DNA of 64,000 nt, taken from the NCBI GenBank assembly GCA_022432975.1, contig CM039509.1, positions 26,996,510 through 27,060,509 on the forward strand, in the 5' to 3' direction. This document shows positions 23,956-34,850 of this stretch, piece by piece (position 1 is the first letter of the stretch; every line of letters begins with the position of its first letter). The stretch comes from Begonia masoniana (taxonomy: Eukaryota > Streptophyta > Magnoliopsida > Cucurbitales > Begoniaceae). The notes under the pieces are model-generated. The model searched no databases and had not been told where the DNA came from. It saw nothing but the letters and a program-made list of their open reading frames with translations. A program made the position numbers and the translations under genes.

Positions 23956-25548
23956 TGTAACACCCGAATTTTCGAGATTTTGTAAATGAACAATATAATG
24001 GCATTTTTGTAAATATGCCAAATCAAGTCCATTTTGCAAAAAGAAAGCGTTATTATGATCCTAATGATTTATAAGGATTTTAAGAAAATTTCGGGGATTT
24101 TAGGAGTTAAACGCTAATTTTACGAGAATTACGTTTATCGTAATATAAAAGATACATTGGTAAAAATAGTAAACGAGATCCGAATTGCGAACAGACAGTT
24201 TTAATGGAACCCTGGTAGTAAGTTGAAGTTATTGGCGAAGTAAGAAAATTTGGAGAAACCGAATCGTCGGTTAATTAAAGAAACAAAGGACGAAACAAAT
24301 AGAAAATCAAAGGAAGAGCAAAATGGTAATTTGCAAAGTCAAAATTTCAATTAAAACACATGTCTTTCTTCTTCTCCATGCCATTTTCTCCTCTCCCCTG
24401 CGATTTCCTTCCTTCGACGAAGCTTCACGGCGATTCCCCATTTCCGACGTTCATTCCTCCTCCGTTCCTCCTCCGTTCTTCACGTTTTCTTCCCCAAACT
24501 CAACCCTAGGTATGAAACTATGGTTTTAGAAAGATTATTCGTAGTTTTCGGAGTGTTTAACGATTAGGGTTTCGTTTAGGTTTTGTGAAAAACGTAGTTT
24601 AAAGTTAGAAATTGATAGGTTTGACGTATTAGTGAGTATATTGAACATATTAAATGTTATTAGACAAAATCTAGAGTGTATTCGGTGTTTAGGTTGAAAA
24701 ATCGAATTTTTTGGTTTGAGAATCTCCATTAATGGAGTTTTGGAAATTCACGAGCACGAATTGCTGGATAAAATGTCTCAAAGAGTTGAATTAGAATTTT
24801 AGGAAGATTTCCTTAGTTATGGTTTCGTTAAATTTGGACGTTTAACAGTTTAAATCTCGTTTAACAATAATTGTTGTGTTTTGTCTCAGACGAACAACGC
24901 TCGTGGACGAAGCTCGAAGTTCAGCGCGCACGAGGTAAGTTCTCGTGACTTACTTGGCCGAGTGGCCTACACCGTATGTCTATGTCGCGTCTAGGATCTC
25001 TGGAGAGTTGTTTGTTTATATGCTTTAGTCGGGTAGTTAGGGTTAGTTCTTTTATAGGTTATGTTTTTTATAGTCTTGATGGTTTGTATGATGTTTGTTT
25101 ATTTTATGTCTATAACTGTTCATGCATCACGTATTTTTAAAATAGAATGAAAATGGATTTCTGCACGTGTTTATGAAAATGAAATGAATGAACGTAATGA
25201 ATCAATGTAACCTGTATCTGGTTACGCGAGGTGGGGCTCAGGCACGGTTGTTACGGGTGCGAGCGTGTACCCCCCCCCCACGGGATGTGTCCTCTCCATC
25301 TAATAAGCTGAGACCTCGGTGACATTCTGTCTGCGATGTAATGAAAAGAAAATGTGCATGATTTCTGAAACTCATACGCACAGCATTCATTTACATTTAC
25401 GAAATTTACTGAGCCTTTAGCTCATAGTGTGTGTGTATGGTGTAGGTGATATAGAAGCAGCTGAGGACGACATTCCTCCACCCGATGTACAGGATGGTTG
25501 AAGAAGAACGGTTACGGTGGTGTGCATGGGCAGCCGATGCGTATGTTT
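23956..25548 (+). repeat. LTR5, left part (5' LTR of E5)
   Basis: TGTAACACCCGAATTTTCG... inserted in the E3 integrase. It resembles LTR3 along its length. Islands: donor 1 near 24509, donor 2 (GT at 24935), hairpin GGCC-GAGT-GGCC (24956-24967), arm CCTACACCGTAT (24966-24977), hairpin TGAGC-CTTTA-GCTCA (25410-25424) and arm GTATGGTGTAGG (25435-25446). It is interrupted by solo LTR6. Confidence 0.88.
24935..25445 (+). other. Intron-like paired module of LTR5
   Basis: Donor GAG|GTAAGTTC to acceptor GGTGTAG|GT. The arms pair over about 12 bp including G-U pairs. Downstream frame: GDIEAAEDDIPPPDVQDG then stop. Confidence 0.45.
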
Positions 25549-28188
25549 TGTAACACCCCTAATACTGTACCTAATTACCCGTACAAATTTTTCATTTTAT
25601 ACTTTTTACTTTTCTATTCTTTAAATAAAACTTACTGTGTAACCTAAACTGAAGTTGAAATCGGAACTGAAAACGGAATTGAAATCGAACCTTATAATCA
25701 TTTAAAACATAAACTAAAACAGTTTAAATAAAACTTAAAAACATTTAATAAAAACATTTAAAAACCACGCAGAAGAAAGGAGGGCAAAACTGTCCAGGCC
25801 CTGAAATTAGAGGCAGCGACCAGGGCAGCGACTGGTCGCTGCATCGCTGCGCCGAGGCAGCGATCGATCTCTGCGCTGCAGCAGAGATCGATCGCTGCAT
25901 TGCTTCACAGCATCAGCGATCGATCTCTGCTGCAGAGCAGAGATCGATCGCTGCAGCTTTGTAAGCAAGCAGCGATCGATCTCTGCTCTGCAGCAGAGAT
26001 CGATCGCAGCACACAATGCAGCGATCCCCTCTTCAAACACTCCAGCACTTCACCCTTCACCGACAATTCTCCTCAACACTTCATGCTTCACAAACACATC
26101 TATTAGCTCTCTGGAAATCTGAATTCCAGAGAGCAAAATTCTATTACTTCACGCCTATAATCACAACAACGTTTCAAAATTTCAAACTTTCATCTCTCTG
26201 GAATCCGATTCCAGAGAGCAACCCTCTTACAATTCTCTTCCGCTCGCAGCGGACTTTACGAAGTCCAACTGCATGGATAGCTCTAAAAACCGAGCTATCC
26301 GTAACAACCTACAAACAACATTTCAAAACATTTTCATTTAACTTAAACATTTAAACCAAAACATTTCATAACGTTTATCAAACTATTTATACAAAAGCGT
26401 TTTACATACAATTACCAAAACGTTATCTAACCCCTATCCAGATCCAAACAACCTAAATATTCTATACAATTATCAGATCAAAACATCCCAAAATAACCCC
26501 AGAGTCCATACATACATCCCCACGGGTCATATTGCGCCTCGACTGCTCAGCGCACTCCCACGGCCATCATCCATCAGCTGCTCCTACGTCAGGAGGAGGA
26601 ATATCATCCTCACCTGGGTCAACATAACCTAGAACGTCACCTACACCATACAGACACATATGAGATATTGAAATCTCAGTAAGCTACGTAAATGCAGATG
26701 CATGCGTGCGTATGCCATTCATAAAATGTGCAGATTACAGATTCATATTCAGATACATTTTCATTCTTTTCATTACGTCACAGACAGATTGTTACCGAGA
26801 TATCAGCCCTATAAATGGAAAGGATACATCCCGCGGTCGGACTACCACTTTCGATTTAGAGGGGGGGGGGTACATGCTCACAAACCCTACAGCCATGCCT
26901 GAGCCCCATCTCGCGTAACCAGATACAGATACAGATTACGTACATTAATTACAGAGGTTCATTTCTTTCCTTAAAACACGTGCGGAAATCCATTTTCTAT
27001 GACATTTGAAATACGTGATGCATGAACAGTTAATCAGCGGAAAGTAAACAAACAGCATACATATCAACAAGACAATACAACATAACCTATAAACAACTAA
27101 CCTACTACCCAACCTAAACAACGTAAACCAAGGAATCCTCAAGGATCCTTGATACAACGACGAGTATGGTGTAGACCTTTCGGTCAAGCAAGTCACGAGA
27201 ACTTACCTTGAGCGCGCTGGATCTCAAGCTTCGTCCACTGGAGTCGCGTGTCTGAGGTAAAACACGATATTTGCCGTTAAAACCGAATTAAGCTATTAAA
27301 CGTCCAAATTAACAAAACCTTAACTAAAGATATTTCTTAATGCTTTAATTCGATTTATTAAGCTAATTCATCAAGCAATCGAACTTTTTTCCGAAAACCC
27401 TAAAATTCTCGGATTTTTAAACTTTTTCACAAATCGATTTATCTTCGTCCGATAATGTCCAATACGTTCAATACATACTTAATCAAGGCTAACCTATTAA
27501 TTACGAACCCTAATTCGCGCTTTTAACGAAAATCGATCGAAACCCTAATTAACTAAATCTCCGTAAAACTCGAAATAAACGCTCAAAGACTGAAGCTGCA
27601 TACCTAGGGTAGCGAGAGGAGGAGAAACCGTGAAGAAATCGGAACGAACGGAGGTCGGACGGAGGTCGGAATGTTGGAAGTCGTCGGCGGCCGAGAGAGG
27701 ATTTGCTCTCTGTTCGTGAACGCCAGGAAGAGAAGAAGAAAGAGTGAAGAGAAAAGAAGATTTGTGTTATTTTATAAAATTGATTTTACAAATTACCGTT
27801 TTGCCCTTCTTTGATTTTTATATTGATTTCGTCCTTCGGTTCGTTAATCGTCTAGCCATTCGGTTTCACCCAATCTCCATACTTCACTAATACGTCCAAC
27901 TTATTATCTGGGATTTAATAAAACTGTCCGTTCGCGATTCGGACCTCGTTTCCTATTTTTACGAGAACGTCTTTTACACTACAAAAGGTGTATTTACTCG
28001 GAATATAGTGTTTGATCTCCGAAAATTCCCATAAATTCCTTAAAATTCTTATTATTCGTTAGAATCATAATGACGCTTTCTTTTTGTAAAACGGACCTGA
28101 TTTGACATATTTACCAAAAATGCCATTAAATAATGAAATAATAATATAACATAATATATCCAAAAATCCGTACAAGCCTGATATTACA
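25549..28188 (-). mobile_element. LTR6: solo LTR, E4 family, minus strand (2640 bp)
   Basis: TG...CA ends matching the E4 LTR, flanked by TGTTT at 25544-25548 and 28189-28193, with no internal region. This is the product of LTR-LTR recombination. It carries the same module (26641-27206, arms perfect over 11 bp) and a different palindrome zone (25805-26035: GCAGCGATCGATCTCTGC-type units), with two CTCTGGAA/TTCCAGAG hairpins (about 26107-26137 and 26193-26218). Confidence 0.95.
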
Positions 28189-28790
28189 TGTTTACCCGGG
28201 GGGGTAACGGTTAGGCATTTTGAGGTTTTTGGGCGAATTGGGTTGGTTATGAATTGTTGTATAGTTAGAAACATTTTAGGATGTTTGGTTCTAGACAGTG
28301 GATAGGTTATGTTTTGAGTTTGTTTTTAAAATGTATTTTGTAAATGTTTGGTATTACGGAAATGTTCAGTTTTTAAACCGAACCACGCATTTCGTTTTTA
28401 CGAAAATGGGTTATGTTTAATTGAGTTTTGGTTTGTTATTTCGAGTGATTGAAGAAGTGAGAAGTGATGAGATTTTGAGTGAGTTATGTTTGGTTGTATA
28501 TTAATGAAATTTTGAAAGAATTGTGTTAAAAGTATATGTGAGCAGGAAGAGAAAGAAAAGAAGGTAGTAGAATAAAAAGAAAGAGGAAAGAAAAGGGAGG
28601 AAGCCGAGCGCTCTGGAAAGAAATTTCCAGAGCGATTGGCGATCGATCGCCCCAAATGGGTGATCGATCGCCCCTTGTGTTTGGTGATCGCCTGTTGAGG
28701 CGATCGCTGGGCGAATCGCCGAGTGCTCTGGAAATAAATTTCCAGAGCGAGTGGCGATTGATCGCCCGAAATGGGCGATCGATCGCCCCT
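28189..28790 (+). repeat. LTR5, right part, 3' end missing
   Basis: Continues LTR5 after the second TGTTT. It has GCTCTGGAAA/TTTCCAGAGC hairpins (28609-28636 and about 28730-28750) and GATCGATCGCCCC words. The LTR stops after GATCGCCCCT and joins gag directly; the LTR end, primer site, leader and gag N-terminus are absent. Confidence 0.85.
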
Positions 28791-31005
28791 CTTGTTGACA
28801 AGTATTTCAGCCGCACGGTGAGGGTGGCTAAGAGGAACGAGTTTACGCAGCTGAAGCAGACAGGTTCAGTTGCTGATTATATTCGGAAGTTCGAGGCTTT
28901 ATCACGATTTGCACCACGTCTTGTCAGCGACAATGAAGACAAAGTGCATCAATTTATGGAAGGGCTGAATTCGGAGATCAGGATGAACATCATTGTGTCG
29001 GGTATTATAGACGTGCCCTATTCTAAAATTGCAACCAGAGCTCTGGACTTCGAGGCTGCTAGAGCGACTTGTGTTAGGACGAGGGAGCCAGTTAAGGGCT
29101 TCTTCCGTGAGATTCGTCCTCAGTCTCAGAACCGAGATTGGCAGACCAGAGCACCACAGCCCCAACAGCAGCAACGAGGTGTAAAGAGGCCTCTAGAAGG
29201 AGGCAACGATCGAGGCAAGGGCAAGCAGGTACAGGGGACTTCTCAGATACCCTGGTGCCCTAAATGTCAGCGAGAGCATAGTGGAGAATGCTGGGTTGGC
29301 ACTAACAAGTGTTATAGATGTGGTGAAGTCGGCCATTACGTCAGGGATTGTTCCAAAGCCCGGCCGTGATCAGTTGGGCGGAGATCAGAGGAGAGTCATG
29401 CCCAGGATTTTTGCCTTTATCGAGCCTGGTGATGTTGATGATGAGACTCAGCCTTCTGTGATAGCAGGTACTATATTGATTATGGGCGTAGCTGTATTTT
29501 CGCTGATAGACACTGGAGCTACGCATTCCTTTATTTCAACTGCTTGCATGGCTAGATTGGGATTTGTGTCTGAGTTAGCAGAGGTCGAGTATAAAGTGAT
29601 GCTGCCTTCGGGAGAGCATATGCAGTCGGATCGTATTCTCCTGGGCAATGTCGTCTCAGTGGGGGATGCTACCCTTTATGCTTGTCTGATAGTTCTGAGC
29701 ATAGAGCGGTACGATCTTAACTTAGGGATGGACTGGCTGTCACAGCACTTCGCCACCATCGATTCTCGATCTGGGATTATGACCTTTCGACCACCGGGTA
29801 AAGCAGAGTTTTCTTATCAGGCGATAAACCGATTGAGTGGGTTGCCTATTTCTTATTCAATGAAGGTCAACGAGCAGTTTAAAGGTGAGTGCTCTATTTA
29901 TTTGGCCACTGTATTTGATACTCAGTTGCTCAGCGAATTAAAGCCGAGTGACATTCATATAGTCAGAGAATTCTCTGAGATCTTCCTTGATGATCTCCCT
30001 GGTTTACCACCAGACCGGGAGATTTAATTTGTGATTGATGTTTATCCTAGTTCGGTGCCTGTGTCGAAGAATGCATATAGATTGGCACCTGCTGAGTTGA
30101 AAGTGTTGAAATCTCAATTAGAGGAGTTGCAAGAGAAGGGTTTCATACGACCTAGTTTTTCACCCTGGGGTGCGCCCGTTCTATTCGTCAAGAAGAAAGA
30201 CAGGACCCTTAGGATGTGCGTGGACTACAGAGAGCTGAATAAGCTTACAGTGAAGAATAAGTACCCACTGTCCCGGATAGATGACTTGTTTGATCAACTA
30301 CAGGGTGCCCGAGTGTTTTCCAGGATTGACCTATGCTCGGGTTACTATCAGTTGAAGGTACGGAAGGAAGACATTCAGAAGACGGCGTTCTGAACAAGGT
30401 ATGGGCAATATGAGTTCCTTGTCATGTCATTTGGACTTACGAATGCCCCTGCAGCGTTTATGGACTTGATGAACCGAGTCTTCAAAGAGTACTTGGACCA
30501 GTTTGTTGTTGTTTTCATCGACGACATCTTAATCTATTCAAAGATGAAGGGAGAACATGAGGAGCACTTGAGAATAGTTCTGAGGATTCTATGCCAGCAC
30601 CAGTTGTATCCGAAGTTCTCTAAGTGCGAGTTTTGGCTGGATATGGTCAGTTTTCTTAGCCACATCGTATCAGAAGAAGGGGTTTCTATAGATCTGAGCA
30701 AAATTTAGGTGGTCAGAGATTGGCCACAGCCTAAGAACATGCGTGAGGTACGTGGATTTCTCGGATTAGCTGGCTACTATCGGAAAATTATAGAGGGATT
30801 TTCAAAGATTGCAGTTCCCCTCTCACGCTTGACTCAGAAGAATGAGAAGTTTGTATGGTCGGCTGCTTGTGACAATAGTTTTATGGAGTTGAAGCAGAAG
30901 TTGACCACAACTCCAGTGTTGACATTACCTGTTGAAGGTGATAAATTCAGTATATATTGCGATGCGTCCGGAGTTGGACTTGGATGCGTGCTTATGCAGG
31001 AAGGA
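28791..31005 (+). pseudogene. E5 gag-pol, 5'-truncated and decayed, part 1
   Basis: Gag begins in the capsid domain (DKYFSRTVRVAKRNEF), then CCHC knuckle CYRCGEVGHYVRDC, protease ([10 protein letters not shown]), RT (FIDDILIYS) and the start of RNase H ([17 protein letters not shown]). Lesions: frameshift near 29365 after the knuckle; TAA at about 30025 (DREI*F), TGA near 30391 (F*TRYG) and TAG near 30706 (KI*VV). It is interrupted at 31005 by the tandem Cassandra. Confidence 0.92.
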
Positions 31006-31074
31006 TGTAACGACCCCGTATCCCAGCAAGATATTGTCCGCTCTGGGGATTGAGCCGCAGCCCAATATCCTCCC

Positions 31075-31185
31075 CTCACGGCTTTGTTTGGCGAGAACTT
31101 CCCAGAAGGTCACCCAACCTGGAATTGCTCTCGCCGAAGCACTTTTAACTTCGGAGTTCTTATGGGATCCGTTATCAATTGTGCT
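31075..31185 (-). other. 5S-rRNA-like domain in Cassandra LTR, copy 1
   Basis: The minus strand matches plant 5S rRNA: GGATCCCATAAGAACTCC, the A-box region GAAGTTAAAAGTGCTTCGG, GGCGAGAG and the C-box region GGTTGGGTGACCTTCTGG. The A box has AAA where 5S genes usually have GCG. A Pol III promoter role is established for the family and inferred here. Confidence 0.88.
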
Positions 31186-31536
31186 TTAAAACGCGTTTTG
31201 CTAACTTGGGAGGGTCTCTTTACATATGTTTCATTTCCATATACTTCCCCAACCGATGTGAAATTGTGACAACCCCCTCTCTACGACCCGGAATTCGCCT
31301 ATACTCGAGTCCGGGATTCGCCTACACTCGGCTTAGGTCCCGAGGTTTGCCCCGCAACCCGAGGTTTGCCTCGCAGTAGTACTCATACGTGCACATTTGG
31401 GTCATCACAATCACTCCCCCTCGGGGGCCCAACGTCCCCGTTGGCCACATTTCTGGTTGGGTACAGGCTCTGATACCATTTGTAACGACCCCGTATCCCA
31501 GTAAGATATTGTCCGCTCTTGGGATTGGGCCGCAGC

Positions 31537-32065
31537 TGTAACAACCCGGCCCCCGTAACCCGAGGGTTTACACCGAGCTGTGCGGTTTTTACACCGCCAC
31601 GTGGCTTCCTTTTCTGTTCACCACGTGTACTCACAGAACTTTCCCCTCCCTGTAGGTTATTTTTGCCTTCCTCCCCACTCGAACCCAGGACCTCAGGGTT
31701 AAGTACCTGGGCTACAAGTGAGGAGTACCACTTGAGCTAGTTACACGTGGCGAACATAAAAGGAAGCCACGTGGCAGGGATGGTACCGCACAGCTCGGTG
31801 TAAACCCTCGATGTACGTGGGCCGGGTTGTTACAATAAAAGGCGCCTTTTATTGTAACAACCCGGCCCACGTACATCGAGGGTTTACACCGAGCTGTGCG
31901 GCCCACGTGCATCGAGGGTTTACACCGCCACGTGGCAGCCACACAGGCCCACCACGTGTACTCACAGAACTTTCCCCTCCCTATAGGTTATTTTTGCCTT
32001 CCTCCCCACTCGAACCCAAGACCTCAGGGTTAAGTACCTGGGCTACAAGTGAGGAGTACCACTTG
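31537..32065 (-). mobile_element. Composite tRNA-related SINE-like repeat inside Cassandra
   Basis: Two direct copies of a roughly 200-bp unit (31537-31740 and 31852-32065) flank an inverted partial copy. Read on the minus strand, the unit has an A-box-like TAGCTCAAGTGG (31739-31728) and a B-box-like GGGTTCGAGTGG (31686-31675) 41 bp apart, as in tRNA-derived SINEs. AGC lies on both sides (31534-31536, 32066-32068), and removing the insert restores Cassandra sequence. The family is not recognised. An alternative is a fold-back element that took in a tRNA-like stretch. Confidence 0.5.
31786..31901. repeat. Perfect 116-bp palindrome
   Basis: Two 58-bp arms meet at GGC|GCC (31843/31844), with AATAAAAGGCGCCTTTTATT at the centre. 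It marks the join of the inverted and direct SINE-like copies. Confidence 0.9.
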
Positions 32066-32081
32066 AGCCCAATATCCTCCC

Positions 32082-32192
32082 CTCACGGCTTTGTTTGGCG
32101 AGAACTTCCTGGAAGGTCACCCAACCTGGAATTGCTCTCGCCGAAGCACTTTTAACTTCGGAGTTCTTATGGGATCCGTTGTCAATTGTGCT
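32082..32192 (-). other. 5S-rRNA-like domain in Cassandra LTR, copy 2
   Basis: Same 5S-like block in the middle LTR, located to the right of the foreign insert. Confidence 0.86.
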
Positions 32193-32555
32193 CCAAAACG
32201 CGTCTTGCTAACTTGGGAGGGTCTCTTTACATATGTTTCATTTCCACATACTTCCCCAAGCGATGTGGTATTGTGACCACCCCCTCTTTACGACCAGAGA
32301 TTCGCCTATACTCGAGTCCGGGATTCGCCAACACTCGGCTTAGGTCCCGAGGTTTGCCCCGCAACCCGAGGTTTGCCCCGCAGTTGTACACATATGTTCA
32401 CATTCGGGTCATCACAATCACCCCCCTCGGGGGCCCAACGTCCTCGTTGGCCACATTTCTGGTTGGGTACAGGCTCTGATACCATTTATAACGACCCCCT
32501 TTCCCAGCAAGATATTGTCCGCTCTGGGGATTGGGCCGTAGCCCAATATCCTCCC

Positions 32556-32666
32556 CTCACAGCTTTGTTTGGCTAGAACTTCCCGGAAGGTCACCAAACC
32601 TGGAATTGCTCTCGCCGAAGCACTTTTAACTTCGGAGTTCTTATGGGATCCGTTGTCAATTGTGCT
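32556..32666 (-). other. 5S-rRNA-like domain in Cassandra LTR, copy 3
   Basis: Same block in the third LTR, with a C-box-region change (TTGGTGACC where copies 1 and 2 have TGGGTGACC). Confidence 0.85.
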
Positions 32667-32890
32667 CCAAAACGCGTCTTACTAACTTGGGAGGGTCTCT
32701 TTATATATGTTTCATTTCCACATACTTCCCCAAGCGATGTGGTATTGTGACGACCCCATCTTTACGACCCGGAATTCGCCTATACTCGAGTCAGGGATTC
32801 GCCTACACTCGGCTTAGGTCCCGAGGTTTGCCCCACAACCCGAGGTTTGCCCCGCAGTCGTACACATACGTTCACATTCGGGTCATCACA

Positions 32891-33161
32891 AAGGAAGGGT
32901 GATTGCTTATGCTTCTAGACAGCTGAAGCCGTATGAGCAGAATTATCCTACACATGATTTGGAGTTAGCAGTCGTGGTCTTCGCACTGAAGATTTGGAGA
33001 CATTATTTATATGGGCAGCAGTGCGAGATATTTTCTGACCACAAAAGCTTGAAGTACTTATTCACACAGAAGGAACTTAATATGTGGCAGAGAAGGTGGC
33101 TCGAGTTCGTCAAAGGTTAGAGTTTGAGATCAAGTACCATCCAGGAAAGGCGAACAAGGTC
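32891..33161 (+). pseudogene. E5 pol, part 2 (RNase H)
   Basis: Resumes in RNase H after the second [45 protein letters not shown], then a small deletion (FVKG then stop) and YHPGKANK in another frame. It is cut at 33161 by another TGTAACGACC terminus. Confidence 0.88.
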
Positions 33162-34099
33162 TGTAACGACCCGGGGAGGATCGTCACGAAACTCATGATT
33201 TTACATAAAACTTTAACTCATATTTGAACTCTTTTCTCCTTCTCTTTTTTTTTTATAACAGTATACCTAACAGGCTTAAAGACTTCAACTTAATGGTTGG
33301 AAAGTTAGTCTCTCGTACATGCTTCCAATCGACGTAGAAGTTGCATGGGTCTGCATGCATCAAAAGATAGACATTGCATCTTCCGGTGGCTTACAAGCTC
33401 TATATCATCCGATCACTAAACGACAAATTATCACTTACATCATCCGGCGAGGAAATATACCTCATCTTCCGGTGAGATAGGGAAACATCATCCGATGGGC
33501 ATGTGCTCCCCACGTGCATAATTAAAACATGACTCGGTAGTGGACATCCACCGGTGAACACGAGTCAAACACGTGACTCTTTAAAATCTCACTAGATAAG
33601 AAACGTTATCCGGTGAGCACGTGCATCGCACATGACTTATTAAGTCACACTCGGTCAACGAAACGACAAACATCGTCTACATCATCCGGTGAATAACTAC
33701 ACTTCCTCCACCGGTCACTAGATGACAAAATAGCATTTTCATCGTCCGATGGCTAACACTCTACATCCGCCGATCGCTAGACAACAAAATAACACTTTCA
33801 TCATCCGATGGCTAATACTCTACATCTGCCGATCGCTAGACGACAAAATAACACTTTCATCATCCGATGGCTAACACTCTACATCTGCCGATCGATAGAT
33901 GAAAAAATAACACTTTCATCATCCGATGGCTAACACTCTACATCTGCCGATGAAGAACATACTACATCTTCCGGTGACGTCATCCGGAAGACTCAATCGT
34001 TCGATTTTTATTATTTCTATAAGCAACAATTTAAAACTATTTTAACACATTAAAACAAATTTGCGAGGGCAAAAACCGGAAAAACAGGGCGCTGCATCT
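33162..34099 (-). repeat. Minus-strand LTR piece, Tekay type
   Basis: TGTAACGACCCGG at the E5 junction, probably the 3' end of an LTR read in minus. It holds a long zone of CATCCGGTG/CATCCGATGG words, including about 60-bp tandem units at 33735-33950. This matches the palindrome zone of LTR2 and LTR11 on the other strand (CATCCACCGGTGAACA at 33546). It is interrupted by a Cassandra LTR and then the gap, so its other end is unknown. Confidence 0.6.
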
Positions 34100-34435
34100 T
34101 GTAACGGAACCCCGTTTCCAGCAATGGATATTGGCCAGCTCTGGGGATTGGACGCGCACAATATCAGCCCTCACGGCTTTGTTTGGCGAGGACTTCCGGG
34201 AGGTCACCCAACCTGGGATGGCTCTCGCCGACAGCACTTTTAAATTCGGGACGTTTCTTATGAGACCGTTGTCAATCGTGCTCCAAAACGCGTCTTGCTA
34301 TGTTGAGAGGGTCTCTTTACATATGTTTCATTTCCACATACTTCCCCAGCGATGTGAGATTAGTGACACCCCCTTTTTTACGACCCGTCCCCTTCCGTTC
34401 CCCGCGAGGACGTACGCCATCCGGGTTCCGGTTCG
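34100..34435 (-). mobile_element. Cassandra: Second Cassandra LTR, cut by the gap
   Basis: TGTAACGGAACCCCG start, then a diverged Cassandra LTR with a 5S-like domain at 34170-34282 (minus strand GGTTGGGTGACCTCCCGG). It runs into the run of N. The rest may be in the gap. Confidence 0.85.
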
Positions 34436-34535
34436 NNNNNNNNNNNNNNNNNNNNNNNNNNNNNNNNNNNNNNNNNNNNNNNNNNNNNNNNNNNNNNNNN
34501 NNNNNNNNNNNNNNNNNNNNNNNNNNNNNNNNNNN
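34436..34535. other. Assembly gap (100 N)
   Basis: Exactly 100 N, the usual placeholder for a gap of unknown size. It lies inside nested repeats. Confidence 0.99.
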
Positions 34536-34850
34536 TCAATTGTTTATAATTATTTATTTTTAAGGAATAAAATTTAAAATTTTAATCATTATGGTAATTT
34601 TTTTCTAATTAACAACATTGATGAAAGGTAACATGTTCACAAAACTTCTAACAATAGTTAAAACAAACCATCAAATCCAACTTAAACCAGATTTTATCCA
34701 ATCTTGAAAAACCAAAATTTTTTGTTAGGTTTTTAGTTTGAATTTTAAATCGAACTTGTCATAACTTGAACAAATGGATATTAAGGGTCATTTGGTCTTT
34801 TCTAATTTTTGAATAGTGACGAGATAAATTTAGAAAAAAAAAACAAAAAC
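34536..34850. other. A+T-rich stretch, unassigned
   Basis: A+T-rich with no coding signal. It may be the 5' part of LTR7, but I cannot align it to the E14 LTR by eye. Confidence 0.4.

Larger units (their letters stand above)
31006..32890 (-). mobile_element. Cassandra: Tandem Cassandra TRIM (LTR-int-LTR-int-LTR)
   Basis: Three LTRs of about 404 bp (31006-31409; 31481-31536 plus 32066-32416; 32487-32890) alternate with two internal regions of about 70 bp (31410-31480 and 32417-32486). Each internal region has a tRNA-Met primer site on the minus strand (31466-31478 and 32472-32484) and a purine-rich tract. AAGGA at 31001-31005 and 32891-32895 is the target duplication in E5 RNase H. Each LTR carries a 5S-rRNA-like domain, the hallmark of Cassandra, a non-coding terminal-repeat retrotransposon in miniature that needs another element's proteins. 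A foreign repeat splits the middle LTR. Confidence 0.93.

Noticed and set aside
31075..31185. A true 5S rRNA gene
   Set aside because: It sits inside Cassandra LTRs, with A-box changes and flanking TG...CA ends and primer sites; it is the 5S-derived LTR domain.
31675..31739. A tRNA gene
   Set aside because: Only A- and B-box-like motifs are present; I could not form a cloverleaf, and the unit is repeated in a SINE-like block.
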